Shown in pieces: positions 41,536 through 49,690 of a stretch of 64,000 nt of DNA. The position numbers and the translations under genes were made by a program. Each line of letters opens with the position of its first letter. Positions within the stretch are counted from its first letter, which is position 1. The notes under the pieces are model-generated. The model saw nothing but the letters and a program-made list of their open reading frames with translations. It ran no database searches and had not been told where the DNA came from. This DNA is from DASXRA01 sp963737425 (GTDB lineage Bacteria; Actinomycetota; Actinomycetes; Mycobacteriales; Jatrophihabitantaceae): positions 1,302,001 through 1,366,000 of the forward strand of contig CAVTSX010000009.1 of the NCBI GenBank assembly GCA_963737425.1, given 5' to 3'.

Positions 41536-42612
41536 GTGGCGTTCACCCAAACCCCCCGCCATGTTCGATCGTTTCTCGCCGGTATTGCGCTGGCCGCTCT
41601 CATCGGGGCGGCGGCTGCAGTCGTGGTCCCGCACGTCGCGGGCGCAACGCCCGGACAGCCGACCATCAGCGAAGTGACTGCCAAACTCGACAAGCTGGCC
41701 AGGCAGAACGAAGTTCTGGCCGAGCAGTACAACCAAGCCACTGCTGAGGTTCAAGCTCAGCAGAAGGCGGCCGACGCGGCGCAACGCGACGCGCTGGCCG
41801 CGGCCGCCAACTTCGACAAGGCCCGCGCTCGCTTGCGCGAGACCGTCACCGCCGCGTACGAGTCGGCGTCGCTCAGCCACGCCGGCGCGCTGCTCACCAG
41901 CCGCGACGGGCAGAGCTACCTCGACGCGCTGACCACTATGAGCCTCGTCTCGGCCCACCGCGCCGAGATCATGTCGCATATCGCCGCCATGAAGACTCAG
42001 GCCAAGACGGCGCAGCAAAGCGCCTCCAAGCAGCTCGCCGCCGCGCAGGCGAAGGCCAGTGCGCTCGACAAGCAGAAAAAGAAGATCGAAGCGGATACGA
42101 AGAAGTTCAAGAACCTGCTCGCGACGCTGACCGCTGCGCAGCAGGCGGCGTACGCACAGCGCAACACGGTGCCTCCGGCAACAGCTCGCCAGACGATAAA
42201 GCAGGCTCCGGCGCCTTCCCCCCAGCCGAGTCAGACCAGCGCGCCGAAGGCGAACTCGTCGGCAGCGCAGCGTGCGGTCGACTATGCGATCAATCAGGTC
42301 GGCAAGGGCTACGTCTTCGCAGGTACCGGGCCCGACTCGTTCGACTGCTCCGGACTCACGATGATGGCCTGGGCGCAAGGCGGGATCAGTCTGCCGCACC
42401 AGGCCTCGGCGCAGTACAACGTCGGCACGCACGTCAGCTCCAGCGAACTGCAGCCCGGCGACCTCGTCTTCCTGTACAGCCCGATCTCACACGTCGAGAT
42501 CATGGTCGGACCAGACCTGGCAGTGTCGGCCGCGGACGAGGCCCTGGGCGTCCGCTACGTCCATCCCTCGCAAGACATGCAGGACTTCGCCGGCGCGACC
42601 CGGCTCACGTGA
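41536..42612 (+). CDS. Secreted NlpC/P60 peptidoglycan endopeptidase (RipA/RpfB-associated type)
   Basis: A 358-residue exported protein: signal peptide about 1-36, a long alpha-helical coiled-coil domain about 45-205, a Pro/Gln linker, and a C-terminal NlpC/P60 domain. Catalytic Cys271 lies in FDCSGLT and His319 in SHVEIMVG. It cleaves D-Glu-meso-DAP type stem-peptide bonds during cell separation. The GTG start at 41536 was chosen because the signal peptide follows directly. Expression is probably controlled by the c-di-AMP riboswitch immediately upstream. Confidence 0.93.
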   Translation: MAFTQTPRHVRSFLAGIALAALIGAAAAVVVPHVAGATPGQPTISEVTAKLDKLARQNEVLAEQYNQATAEVQAQQKAADAAQRDALAAAANFDKARARLRETVTAAYESASLSHAGALLTSRDGQSYLDALTTMSLVSAHRAEIMSHIAAMKTQAKTAQQSASKQLAAAQAKASALDKQKKKIEADTKKFKNLLATLTAAQQAAYAQRNTVPPATARQTIKQAPAPSPQPSQTSAPKANSSAAQRAVDYAINQVGKGYVFAGTGPDSFDCSGLTMMAWAQGGISLPHQASAQYNVGTHVSSSELQPGDLVFLYSPISHVEIMVGPDLAVSAADEALGVRYVHPSQDMQDFAGATRLT

Positions 42613-42687
42613 CGGCTCGTCCGCTCGGTAGTCGCCTGCGTGCGTGCTCTGAGCGGCCGGTGTGTACGTAGAGCAGGCAGGTCTGGC

Positions 42688-43626
42688 TCAGCGGCGCAGA
42701 GCGGTCTCCTGCTCCATGTGCGACAGCTTCTCAGGATTGCGCACGGCGTAGAGCCCGGTGATGAGGCCGTCGTCAATGCGCACCGCGATGACGGTGTCGA
42801 CCTCGCCGTCGAGCCGGAGAATCAGCGCCGGGTAGCCATTGACCTGTGCCGGCCGCAGCGACGCGGCGTCGATCCTGTCCAGCCCGATCGCCAGCACGCG
42901 GGCCACGCTCTCGGCCCCCACGACGGGCCGCAGCACTGCCTGCTTGACTCCGCCACCGTCACCCAGGAAGACGACGTCCGGTGCGAGAAGGTCGAGCAGG
43001 CGTTGCAGGTCGCCCGTTTCGGATGCCCGTTGGAACGCCTCGAGTGCGTTTCGGGTCTGGTCCGGGGAAACGACCTCGCGCGGCCGGCGCGCGGCGACGT
43101 GGGCCCGTGCCCGGTGGGCGATCTGGCGGATCGCGGCCGGGCTCTTGTCGACGGCTTCGGCGATCTCGTCGTAGCCGAGGTCGAACACCTCGCGCAGCAC
43201 GAACACCGCCCGCTCGGTCGGCGTGAGCGTTTCGAGCACCAGCATCATCGCCATCGAGACGCTGTCGGCCAACGCGATGTCGTCGGCCACGTCAGGCGTG
43301 GTGAGCAGCGGTTCGGGCAGCCACGGGCCGACGTAGGACTCTTTGCGGCGGCCGAGTGTGCGTAGCCGGCCCAGCGCCTGGCGGGTTGTGATCCGGACCA
43401 GGTATGCCCGCTGATTCTCCACGATGTCGAGGTCGACGCCCGCCCACCGCAGCCAGGTCTCCTGCAGGACGTCTTCGGCGTCGGCGGCCGAGCCGAGCAT
43501 CTCGTAGGCGACGGTGAACAGCAGGTTGCGGTGGGTGAGGAACTCCTCGGTGGCGGGGTCGGGGCGGTCGTTCTGGCTCGTGCGCCCGCCGCGATCGTCG
43601 GGGGCGGTCTGCGACGTGGCGGCCAT
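42688..43626 (-). CDS. ECF41-family RNA polymerase sigma factor (SigJ-like)
   Basis: A 312-residue sigma factor: region 2 (about 40-100, 'AYEMLGSAADAEDVLQETWLRW'-type, quoted in parts AYEMLGSAADAED and LQETWLRW), region 4 (about 140-200, LTPTERAVFVLRE, then 'YDEIAEAV'), and a C-terminal SnoaL-like domain of about 110 residues ending in NPEKLSHM, the ECF41 NPDKL motif. The C-terminal domain replaces an anti-sigma factor in this family. The start is the ATG at 43626 behind GAGGAG. The divergent carboxymuconolactone decarboxylase-type gene is its standard target, and matched promoters lie between them. Confidence 0.92.
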   Translation of the reverse strand: MAATSQTAPDDRGGRTSQNDRPDPATEEFLTHRNLLFTVAYEMLGSAADAEDVLQETWLRWAGVDLDIVENQRAYLVRITTRQALGRLRTLGRRKESYVGPWLPEPLLTTPDVADDIALADSVSMAMMLVLETLTPTERAVFVLREVFDLGYDEIAEAVDKSPAAIRQIAHRARAHVAARRPREVVSPDQTRNALEAFQRASETGDLQRLLDLLAPDVVFLGDGGGVKQAVLRPVVGAESVARVLAIGLDRIDAASLRPAQVNGYPALILRLDGEVDTVIAVRIDDGLITGLYAVRNPEKLSHMEQETALRR

Positions 43627-43663
43627 GGGTGGCTCCTCTCCACTTTCCACTGTGCCACCACGA

Positions 43664-43690
43664 GACACCGGGCCTCGCCGTTCTGTGACA
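43664..43690 (-). promoter_or_regulatory. ECF41-type promoter for the sigma factor gene
   Basis: On the minus strand TGTCACA (43690-43684) is followed after exactly 16 bases by TGTC (43667-43664). The published ECF41 consensus is TGTCACA-N16-CGTC as I recall. It sits about 38 bases upstream of the sigma factor ATG, consistent with autoregulation. Confidence 0.7.
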
Positions 43691-43726
43691 CCGAGACCGC
43701 TATGGCGCACGTCACGTGACCGGCGC

Positions 43727-43753
43727 TGTCACACGGATCGGGTCGCCGGCATC
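43727..43753 (+). promoter_or_regulatory. ECF41-type promoter for the target gene
   Basis: TGTCACA at 43727-43733 is followed after exactly 16 bases by CATC (43750-43753), one base from the ECF41 -10 CGTC. It lies about 50 bases before the ATG of the carboxymuconolactone decarboxylase-type gene and mirrors the sigma factor's own promoter. Confidence 0.65.
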
Positions 43754-43803
43754 TCATGTTCGTCAAGTGCAGAGCACGCAACTCCACGAGTGAGGACGAA
43801 GTC

Positions 43804-44289
43804 ATGGAACCCCGCCTGGACATGTTCAACAACGAGATCGGCGCGAAGTTCGCCAAGCGGTTCGCCAACGCCAGCATGGTGATCAGCCAATCTCCGCTGC
43901 CGAAGTCCACGCAGGAGCTGGTGTCGCTCCGCGCCAGCCAGATCAACGGCTGCGGCTGGTGCGTCGACTACCACACGAAGGAGGCCGCGGGCGCTGGTGA
44001 GACCGCGGTCCGGCTCAACCTGGTCGCCGCCTGGCGCCATGCCACGGTGTTCACCGAGGCCGAGCAGGCCGCCCTGGCGCTCGCCGAAGAGGGCACCCGC
44101 CTCGCCGACGCCAGCGTCGGCGTGTCCGACGAAACCTGGGCCCAGGTGCGCAAGCACTACGACGAGGACCAGATCGCCGCGCTGGTCTGCTTGGTCGCCA
44201 TGATCAACGCAGCCACCCGGCTCGCCGTGATCGTGAACCAACAGGGCGGTTCCTACGAGCTCGGCATGTTCGACAACTTCGCGAGCTGA
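43804..44289 (+). CDS. Carboxymuconolactone decarboxylase/AhpD-like protein
   Basis: A 161-residue CMD-family protein with an AhpD-like redox motif: C50 and C53 in INGCGWCVDYH, with His57. It probably acts as a small alkyl-hydroperoxidase or thiol oxidoreductase. The start is the ATG at 43804 behind GAGGACGAA; an upstream in-frame ATG lies over the promoter. It is the predicted target of the divergent ECF41 sigma factor. A strong hairpin follows its stop. Confidence 0.9.
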   Translation: MEPRLDMFNNEIGAKFAKRFANASMVISQSPLPKSTQELVSLRASQINGCGWCVDYHTKEAAGAGETAVRLNLVAAWRHATVFTEAEQAALALAEEGTRLADASVGVSDETWAQVRKHYDEDQIAALVCLVAMINAATRLAVIVNQQGGSYELGMFDNFAS

Positions 44290-44305
44290 TCGGCAGGCTA
44301 ATACC

Positions 44306-44340
44306 GGCCCGGCCCAGGATCATTCGATCAGGGCCGGGCC
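44306..44340 (+). terminator. Hairpin terminator after the CMD gene
   Basis: GGCCCGGCCC (44306-44315) pairs with GGGCCGGGCC (44331-44340) around a 15-base loop that itself contains GATCATTCGATC. It begins 17 bases after the stop codon. There is no U run, as is common for actinobacterial terminators. Confidence 0.65.
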
Positions 44341-44410
44341 CGCGCATCGTGTTTCTCGCTCCGGATGAGTATCGGCTCCATCGCGGCAGCGGCTCCCCCC
44401 TGCCTGTTGC

Positions 44411-44920
44411 TTAGCTCTGACCTGCCCACGGATCGTCTACTCGGATTTCCGCTGGTTGGTCGAATCCATCCGTCGGCCATAGCTGAAGCAGGTGATGCTC
44501 TCGGGGTTCGCGCACGGCTAGGTCGAAATCGAGGCTCCGTCCCACGGCATGCCCGCGCACGCGGTACCAGCCGGCGCCTGGCGACAGTTCGAAGCTACGA
44601 AATGGTGGGTCCGCGGAGTCCATGAGGAGGACGATCATCGCCGCTGCATCCGTCGCCTCGAAGCCAACCTCGGCAATCGCTTCCCACTCGCGAGAGTCGT
44701 CAACCCGGGCCGGGCGTGCGTCAAGGAACTCGATAGCAAGCTGAACAACCCCCATGGCGATTCCGGTACTGACGCAAACCGCGTGCCGGGTACCGGTAGT
44801 GGCAAGAAGCCTGTTCGGCGGTCCACCAAGCGGATACTCCGGGTACTCCCCCGAGTCGTCCGCCCGCAGATAGAACTGGTGGTAGTTCACCCCGTCAAGA
44901 AGCCCCTCGATACGTCGCAC
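44411..44920 (-). CDS. Hypothetical protein
   Basis: A 169-residue protein without a recognised domain; it starts with 'GLLDGVNYHQFYLRADD' and has a WYRVRGHAVGR strand and a 'HHLLQLWP' segment near the end, a pattern like small immunity-type or ligand-binding beta-rich proteins of actinomycetes. The GTG start at 44920 has only a weak ribosome site. Codon usage on this strand looks normal. It is probably genuine but nothing is known about its role; the MarR gene just beyond is on the same strand. Confidence 0.6.
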   Translation of the reverse strand: MRRIEGLLDGVNYHQFYLRADDSGEYPEYPLGGPPNRLLATTGTRHAVCVSTGIAMGVVQLAIEFLDARPARVDDSREWEAIAEVGFEATDAAAMIVLLMDSADPPFRSFELSPGAGWYRVRGHAVGRSLDFDLAVREPREHHLLQLWPTDGFDQPAEIRVDDPWAGQS

Positions 44921-45015
44921 ACCACATGATCGCCATGAGTCGACCCGGCAGCAACGTGGGTAGATCGACAGAGTCCTGATTCAACGACCTGTGGATCACC
45001 GACGCCGCATCCGGA

Positions 45016-45486
45016 TCATCGGAAGCCGCCCGCGTCGTCGGCCTCCAAGCGCAGCCGCAGGGTGCTGAGCGTCCGCCCGAGTTGGTCGAGCGAGCGCTGA
45101 GGCACGACACCGTCGATCCATTCGGACAGCGCCGCTTCGAAGGTGGGCGTTGCCTTCGCGCAGATCCGTGATCCGGCTGGCGTGAGTGACAGCAGGGATG
45201 AGCGCCCGTCGGCCGGGTTGCTGGTGCGCCGGCACCATCCGGCAGTCACCAACCGGTCGACCGCCTTGCTGGCGGCGCCGATGGTGATGTTGACCTCGTG
45301 CGCGATGTCGTAGACGCGGCACGTGCTGCGGGCGCCGATGATCCGCATCAGCCCGTACTCCCCGCGCGACACCCCGTGTGCCGCCCGAAGCCGGGCGTCG
45401 ACTGCGTTGTAGAGCCGGGTCTCCACGCGAACGAGGTCTTCGAACAGTTGCCCCAGGTCGGTCACGCGAGCCTCGCTCCGGGTCAC
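45016..45486 (-). CDS. MarR family regulator
   Basis: A 156-residue winged-helix regulator: dimerisation helix 'LGQLFEDLVRVETRLYNAV', HTH with 'VYDIAHEVNITIGAASKAVDRLV' (in pieces VYDIAHEVNI and GAASKAVDRLV), and a wing 'NPADGRSSLLSLTPAG'. MarR proteins repress nearby genes and respond to phenolic or other small ligands. It is divergent from a truncated hydrolase gene and an alpha/beta hydrolase gene. The 94-base gap is AT-richer than its surroundings and carries TGCATCAACGATGCA (45514-45528), a palindromic operator candidate. Confidence 0.9.
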   Translation of the reverse strand: MTRSEARVTDLGQLFEDLVRVETRLYNAVDARLRAAHGVSRGEYGLMRIIGARSTCRVYDIAHEVNITIGAASKAVDRLVTAGWCRRTSNPADGRSSLLSLTPAGSRICAKATPTFEAALSEWIDGVVPQRSLDQLGRTLSTLRLRLEADDAGGFR

Positions 45487-45580
45487 GGAAATTAGATTCC
45501 CGAGAATTTAGTTTGCATCAACGATGCATTCCTTGGAATATACCTGGCGCGCCAGCCGTCCACTCTGCCGGAGGTATCCG

Positions 45581-45856
45581 ATGAACCAGCAACGTTCCGC
45601 CGTCGACGCTTTGCTTCGCGCGGCGCCCAACAACGATCAGGCTCCGGTCGAGCAGCGACGGGCCCGCTTCGCCGAGGCACAGTCGACGCCGCTGCCCGCA
45701 GACGTCACCGCCACGCAGGTGTCGCTCGGCGAACGGCCGGCTCTCGAACTCGTACCGAACGGCATTGCCGACGATCCTGGTCCGGTCCTGCTGTACTTCT
45801 TCGGCGGACGATACGTGGCCGGCGAGGCGCTGGCCCGCGCAGCAAAGGGAGACTGA
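45581..45856 (+). pseudogene. Truncated alpha/beta-hydrolase-3 N-terminus
   Basis: A 91-residue frame whose sequence fits the N-terminal part of a fold-3 hydrolase (HSL/esterase type), up to 'GPVLLYFFGGRYVAGE', where a normal enzyme has HGGGY followed by 200 more residues. It stops two codons later and the next gene begins after 2 bases. The ATG at 45581 has a good GGAGG. It is a remnant, or a gene fused out of frame with the following hydrolase; the lost His-Gly motif argues against activity. Confidence 0.65.
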
Positions 45857-45858
45857 CG

Positions 45859-46641
45859 GTGCGCAGCGCTCAGATTGATCCGGACGGGACGACCATTCGC
45901 TGGGTCGAACTGCCTGGGGCCTCGCCGTCGCGGGTGTACTTGCACGGCCTCGGCTCGTCGTCGGCCCCGTACTACACGCCCGCGGCGATCCATCCCGCGC
46001 TCGCCGGCCACCGCAGCCTGCTCGTGGACCTGCTCGGCTTCGGTATCAGCGACCGACCGGACGGATTCGACTACAGCCTCAGCGCGCACGCGGACGCGCT
46101 GGCCGCCGCACTCACCCAGGCCGGCGTCGACGCGGCCGATGTCGTCGCACACAGCATGGGCGGGGCGGTGGCGATCGTGCTCGCCCAGCGGCACCCGCAC
46201 CTCGTCGAGCGGCTCGTCCTGGTCGACGCCAACCTCGACCCGTCGGTGCCGGGCTCCGCCAGTTCGGCCATCGCCGGCTATACCGAGACGGACTTCCTCA
46301 CCCACGGCTGGGACGAGACGCTCGACCGCGTCGGCCGGCACTGGCGGTCCACGATGCGACTGGCGGCACCCGTGGCCCTGTACCGCAGTGCCGTGAGCCT
46401 CGCCCGAGCGAGCCGGCCGACGCTGCGCGAGATCCTGCTGAACCTGCCGATCCCGCGCACATTCCTGTACCCGGCGGTCGACGGGCCGCCCACCGGCGCC
46501 GCGGAGCTATACGCCGCCGGCGTGCGACTCGTCGCCGTCCCCGACAGCGGGCACAACATCATGATCGACAACGTCGACGGGTTCGCCCGAGCGGTGGCCG
46601 GTGTGCTGCGGCCGGCGGGTCCCGCGAGTTCTGCGCGATGA
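45859..46641 (+). CDS. Alpha/beta hydrolase
   Basis: A 260-residue hydrolase: oxyanion HGLGSS at 29-34, nucleophile Ser99 in VAHSMGGA, 'LVLVDANLD' strand, and the C-terminal His in DSGHNIMIDN. The catalytic Asp is not certain. Substrate unknown; relatives hydrolyse C-C bonds or esters. The GTG start at 45859 follows the truncated hydrolase by two bases, with GGGAGACTGACG in front. It probably forms an operon with the downstream LysE gene and may be under MarR control. Confidence 0.87.
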   Translation: MRSAQIDPDGTTIRWVELPGASPSRVYLHGLGSSSAPYYTPAAIHPALAGHRSLLVDLLGFGISDRPDGFDYSLSAHADALAAALTQAGVDAADVVAHSMGGAVAIVLAQRHPHLVERLVLVDANLDPSVPGSASSAIAGYTETDFLTHGWDETLDRVGRHWRSTMRLAAPVALYRSAVSLARASRPTLREILLNLPIPRTFLYPAVDGPPTGAAELYAAGVRLVAVPDSGHNIMIDNVDGFARAVAGVLRPAGPASSAR

Positions 46642-46671
46642 GCCCACGGCCGCCTAGCCCTGGAGAAACGC

Positions 46672-47304
46672 ATGCCGACGACTAACACGATGCTCGCTTT
46701 CACGGCGACTGCGGTAGCGCTGATCCTGCTTCCCGGGCCGGGCATGCTGCTCCTGCTCGCGCGCGGAATCGGTGCCGGACGACGACCCGCCGTCTTCTCC
46801 GCGCTCGGATTGGAAACGGGCACCGCCGTCTACGTGGCCGCGACGGCGGCCGGGCTCAGCGCGCTGCTGGCCTCGTCGGCGCTGGCGTTCTCGGTGGTGC
46901 GCTATGCCGGCGCGGTGTATCTGCTCGCGCTAGGCGTGCGCACGCTCGCCGGTCGCACCGCACCCGAGGCGAGCCCGGCTCGGCTACGGCTCTCGTCCAC
47001 CCGCGCCTACCGGCAGGCGCTGCTCATCGGCGTCACGAACCCCAAGATTGCGATCTTCTTCCTTGCTTTGTTCCCGCAGTTCGTCGACCCGCACAGCGGA
47101 TCCACCGTCACGCAGGTGCTGGTACTAGGCGCGGAGTTCGTGGTGCTGGCGCTCGTCGTGGACCTGTTCGTCGCGTCGGCCGCAGGAACTGTGGGCGGCT
47201 GGCTGCGCCGACACCCGACGCTCGCCCGCCGTCAGCGCTACGTGACCGGCTCGATCTACCTGGCCCTCGGCGCGTCCGCCGCCGCGGGCCCCAACCACGG
47301 CTAG
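46672..47304 (+). CDS. LysE/RhtB family amino-acid exporter
   Basis: A 210-residue membrane protein with six predicted helices. The family motif 'LILLPGPGMLLLLARGI' lies in helix 1, with the G.R.G...ALG.E.G element following; 'VTNPKIAIFFLALFPQFV' is the conserved central block. It should export amino acids or similar small solutes. The ATG at 46672 has GGAGAAACGC upstream. The gap of 30 bases to the hydrolase gene suggests co-transcription. Confidence 0.9.
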   Translation: MPTTNTMLAFTATAVALILLPGPGMLLLLARGIGAGRRPAVFSALGLETGTAVYVAATAAGLSALLASSALAFSVVRYAGAVYLLALGVRTLAGRTAPEASPARLRLSSTRAYRQALLIGVTNPKIAIFFLALFPQFVDPHSGSTVTQVLVLGAEFVVLALVVDLFVASAAGTVGGWLRRHPTLARRQRYVTGSIYLALGASAAAGPNHG

Positions 47305-47493
47305 GGCTAGGTCGTCGGGTGGTTGATCAAGTCGGTCTGAGTGAGTGCGCTGCATTCGACCATTGACCATTCCCGACGCGGGGTTGGCCGGTAGGGCCGA
47401 TGTAGATGGCCCATGACCGTGGTCTTAGCCTGTGCTGCTCAGGTCGCTCCGCGCCCAGCGAACAGCAGTGCTCAATGACAGTGGAGGTTTGAC

Positions 47494-48054
47494 ATGGCCA
47501 AGCTGATCTACTCGGCGATCGCATCGCTCGACGGGTACATCGAGGACGAGCAGGGCAGCTTCGACTGGGCGGCGCCCGACGACGAGGTGCACGCATTCGT
47601 CAATGACCTGGAGCGGCCAATCGGCACCTACCTCTATGGGCGCGGGATGTACGAGACGATGGTGTATTGGGAGACTGCGAGCACCAGCGGCGATCAGCCC
47701 ACGGTGACCCAGGACTTCGCGGAGATCTGGCAAGCGGCGGAAAAGATCGTGTACTCCCGGACACTTCAGACCGTGTCGAGTGCGCGGACGCGGATCGAGC
47801 GTGACTTCGACCCGGCAGCGATCAGCCGGCTCAAGGAGTCCTCGGCCCGCGACCTCACGATCGGCGGTGCCGAGCTCGGCGGCCAGGCGCTCGCCGCGGG
47901 CTTGGTCGATGAGTGCCATCTGCTCCTGAACCCGATCGTCGTCGGCGGTGGCAAGCGCGCACTGCCGAACGACGTCCGCGCCCCGCTCGAACTCTTGACC
48001 GAGCGCCGCTTTCGAAGCGGCGTCGTCCACCTCCACTACCGGATAGGCGTCTGA
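47494..48054 (+). CDS. Dihydrofolate reductase family (RibD C-terminal) protein
   Basis: A 186-residue RibD_C-like protein: 'YSAIASLDGYIEDEQGSFDW' start (in parts), YGRGMYETM, a central 'KIVYSRTL', 'DLTIGGAELGGQALAAGLVDE', and 'PIVVGGGKRALP'. The NADPH-binding GG motif is intact. Stand-alone members reduce unknown pterin- or flavin-like substrates and are common in actinobacteria. The ATG at 47494 has GGAGG upstream. It stands alone; the 190 bases before it hold nothing recognised. Confidence 0.9.
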   Translation: MAKLIYSAIASLDGYIEDEQGSFDWAAPDDEVHAFVNDLERPIGTYLYGRGMYETMVYWETASTSGDQPTVTQDFAEIWQAAEKIVYSRTLQTVSSARTRIERDFDPAAISRLKESSARDLTIGGAELGGQALAAGLVDECHLLLNPIVVGGGKRALPNDVRAPLELLTERRFRSGVVHLHYRIGV

Positions 48055-48167
48055 CCGGCAGCCCACTCAGGCAGAAGTGCCACCTGGTCAGCGCAAGCCA
48101 AGACGCGGGGTCGTCGCAAATACGAGCGTCTAACCGATCCAGCCCGACGGGCGGTCGCTCGCACTGA

Positions 48168-49346
48168 TCAGTCCTCGGAACCCTCGTCGACGGTGGTGTC
48201 TTGCACGCCCGTGTCGGCCCCGATCTGCTCCTCGGGCTCGTCCAGCGGCGCGCGCAGGGCGCGCACCGTCGTGTTTGCGAACGCCATGAACGGCACCGCG
48301 ATCAATGCGCCCGGTATACCAAGCAATGCCGTGCCCGCAAACACCGAAACGGCCACGGCGAGCGGATGCACCGAAACGGTCCGGCTCATGATCACCGGCT
48401 GCAGGACGTGACCCTCGATCTGGAAGAGCACGATGATCGCCACGGCGACGACGATGCCGGCTGTCACGCCGTGTTCGAGCGTCGCGACGGCCACCACGAT
48501 CGCTCCAGAAATGGTTAGGCCCAGCAGCGGAATAAAGGAGCCGAGGAAGATCAACACGCCGAGCGCGGCCGCCAGCGGGACGCGCAGGACCAGCAGCACG
48601 ATCGTCACGGTCACACCGTGGAACAGCGCAATGAGTACGAGGCCCCGCATGTAGCCGCCGAACGTTCCCCAGCCGAGGTGTGCGGCTCGGTCGACCCGCC
48701 GGTGCGCTGCCCGCGGGAACAACCCGAGCACCCAGCGCCAGATCTGTTCGCCGTCGCGCAGCATGAAGAAGGTCGAGAGCAGGACCAGCAGTGCGGCGCC
48801 GGCGACCTCGGCCAGCGTTCGTATCGTCTGGATCGCGCCGCTGACGATCTGTCCCTGGTTCCGCTTGATGGTGTTGGTGATGTTGTTGACGAGGTTGTCG
48901 AGGTCGGCCTGGTTGAGGTGCAGCGGTCCGGTCTTGAGCCAGTCCCGCGCCTTGTTCACGAAGTCGGTGATCTGGTTGCCGAGCTCGGTCGAGTGGGTCG
49001 TGACCTGCCAGGCCACGAAATAGCCGATGCCGCCGAGCACCGCGAGTCCGATCAGCAGCGCCAACGCCGCCGGCACCGACTTGGGCCCAGGGAGCCAGGC
49101 GCGCAGCCGGCGCTCGAGCGGATGGAGGATCGCAGTCAGGAACAAGGACAGGATCAGCGAGAACACGACCAGCGAAACCGCCGAAAGCGCCCGGAAGATC
49201 AGGTAGGCCGCCGCGGCGACCACGATCAACCGCCAACTCCAGGCCGCCGCGACCCGCACCCCCCACGTGACGCTCTCAGCGGCGTCGTGGCCGGTGTCGG
49301 ACAGAACGGGAGTAGTCGGCTCGGGCGGGTCCTCTGGCAAACTCAC
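48168..49346 (-). CDS. AI-2E family transporter (PerM-like permease)
   Basis: A 392-residue membrane protein with about eight helices of the AI-2E/PerM family: helices at about 25-70, the long periplasmic-like helix region 120-200, then 'YMRGLVLIALFHGV', 'FLGSFIPLLGLTISG' and 'IPGALIAVPFMAF'. It may export small metabolites; AI-2 itself is unproved. The start is the GTG at 49346 behind GAGGA; an in-frame extension upstream has low-complexity basic sequence. The C-terminus is acidic. Confidence 0.88.
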   Translation of the reverse strand: MSLPEDPPEPTTPVLSDTGHDAAESVTWGVRVAAAWSWRLIVVAAAAYLIFRALSAVSLVVFSLILSLFLTAILHPLERRLRAWLPGPKSVPAALALLIGLAVLGGIGYFVAWQVTTHSTELGNQITDFVNKARDWLKTGPLHLNQADLDNLVNNITNTIKRNQGQIVSGAIQTIRTLAEVAGAALLVLLSTFFMLRDGEQIWRWVLGLFPRAAHRRVDRAAHLGWGTFGGYMRGLVLIALFHGVTVTIVLLVLRVPLAAALGVLIFLGSFIPLLGLTISGAIVVAVATLEHGVTAGIVVAVAIIVLFQIEGHVLQPVIMSRTVSVHPLAVAVSVFAGTALLGIPGALIAVPFMAFANTTVRALRAPLDEPEEQIGADTGVQDTTVDEGSED

Positions 49347-49690
49347 AAGGACATCCTCGTCCCATCGGGCTGTCAGCCAAGCAACGGTGTCGGCGACGCG
49401 CCGACATCTGGCCGGGCACATCAATCGCCGCACCCGGCGGCCTACGAGGTTTTCGCGCTCGCCCGTCCTTGGAACCAAGATCAACCGATCGGCCAGATCA
49501 GGAAACGCCCGCGGCACCCACAGGGACAAGCCGCTAACGAACGCTCAGTAATCCGGCACGGGCGTGACCGGAGCTTCACGAGGCCTGTGGACTGACCTCT
49601 TGCCACCGGTGCCACGATAACTCTAGGCTCGCCGTATCCCGGCTGATTGTTGCGTTGCGGGATGGATCGTCCGAATGCCGGAGGAGTCCG
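49347..49690. other. Divergent intergenic region, no gene seen
   Basis: About 340 bases between the AI-2E family gene and the GH27 gene. A minus-strand frame continues through part of it but has no ribosome site and reads as low-complexity basic residues, so I left it out. Promoters for both genes are presumably here; none was distinct. Confidence 0.5.

Noticed and set aside
41338..42432. Long minus-strand frame over the NlpC/P60 gene and riboswitch
   Set aside because: It is the antisense of a well supported gene and a structured RNA, with low-complexity basic translation and no family match.
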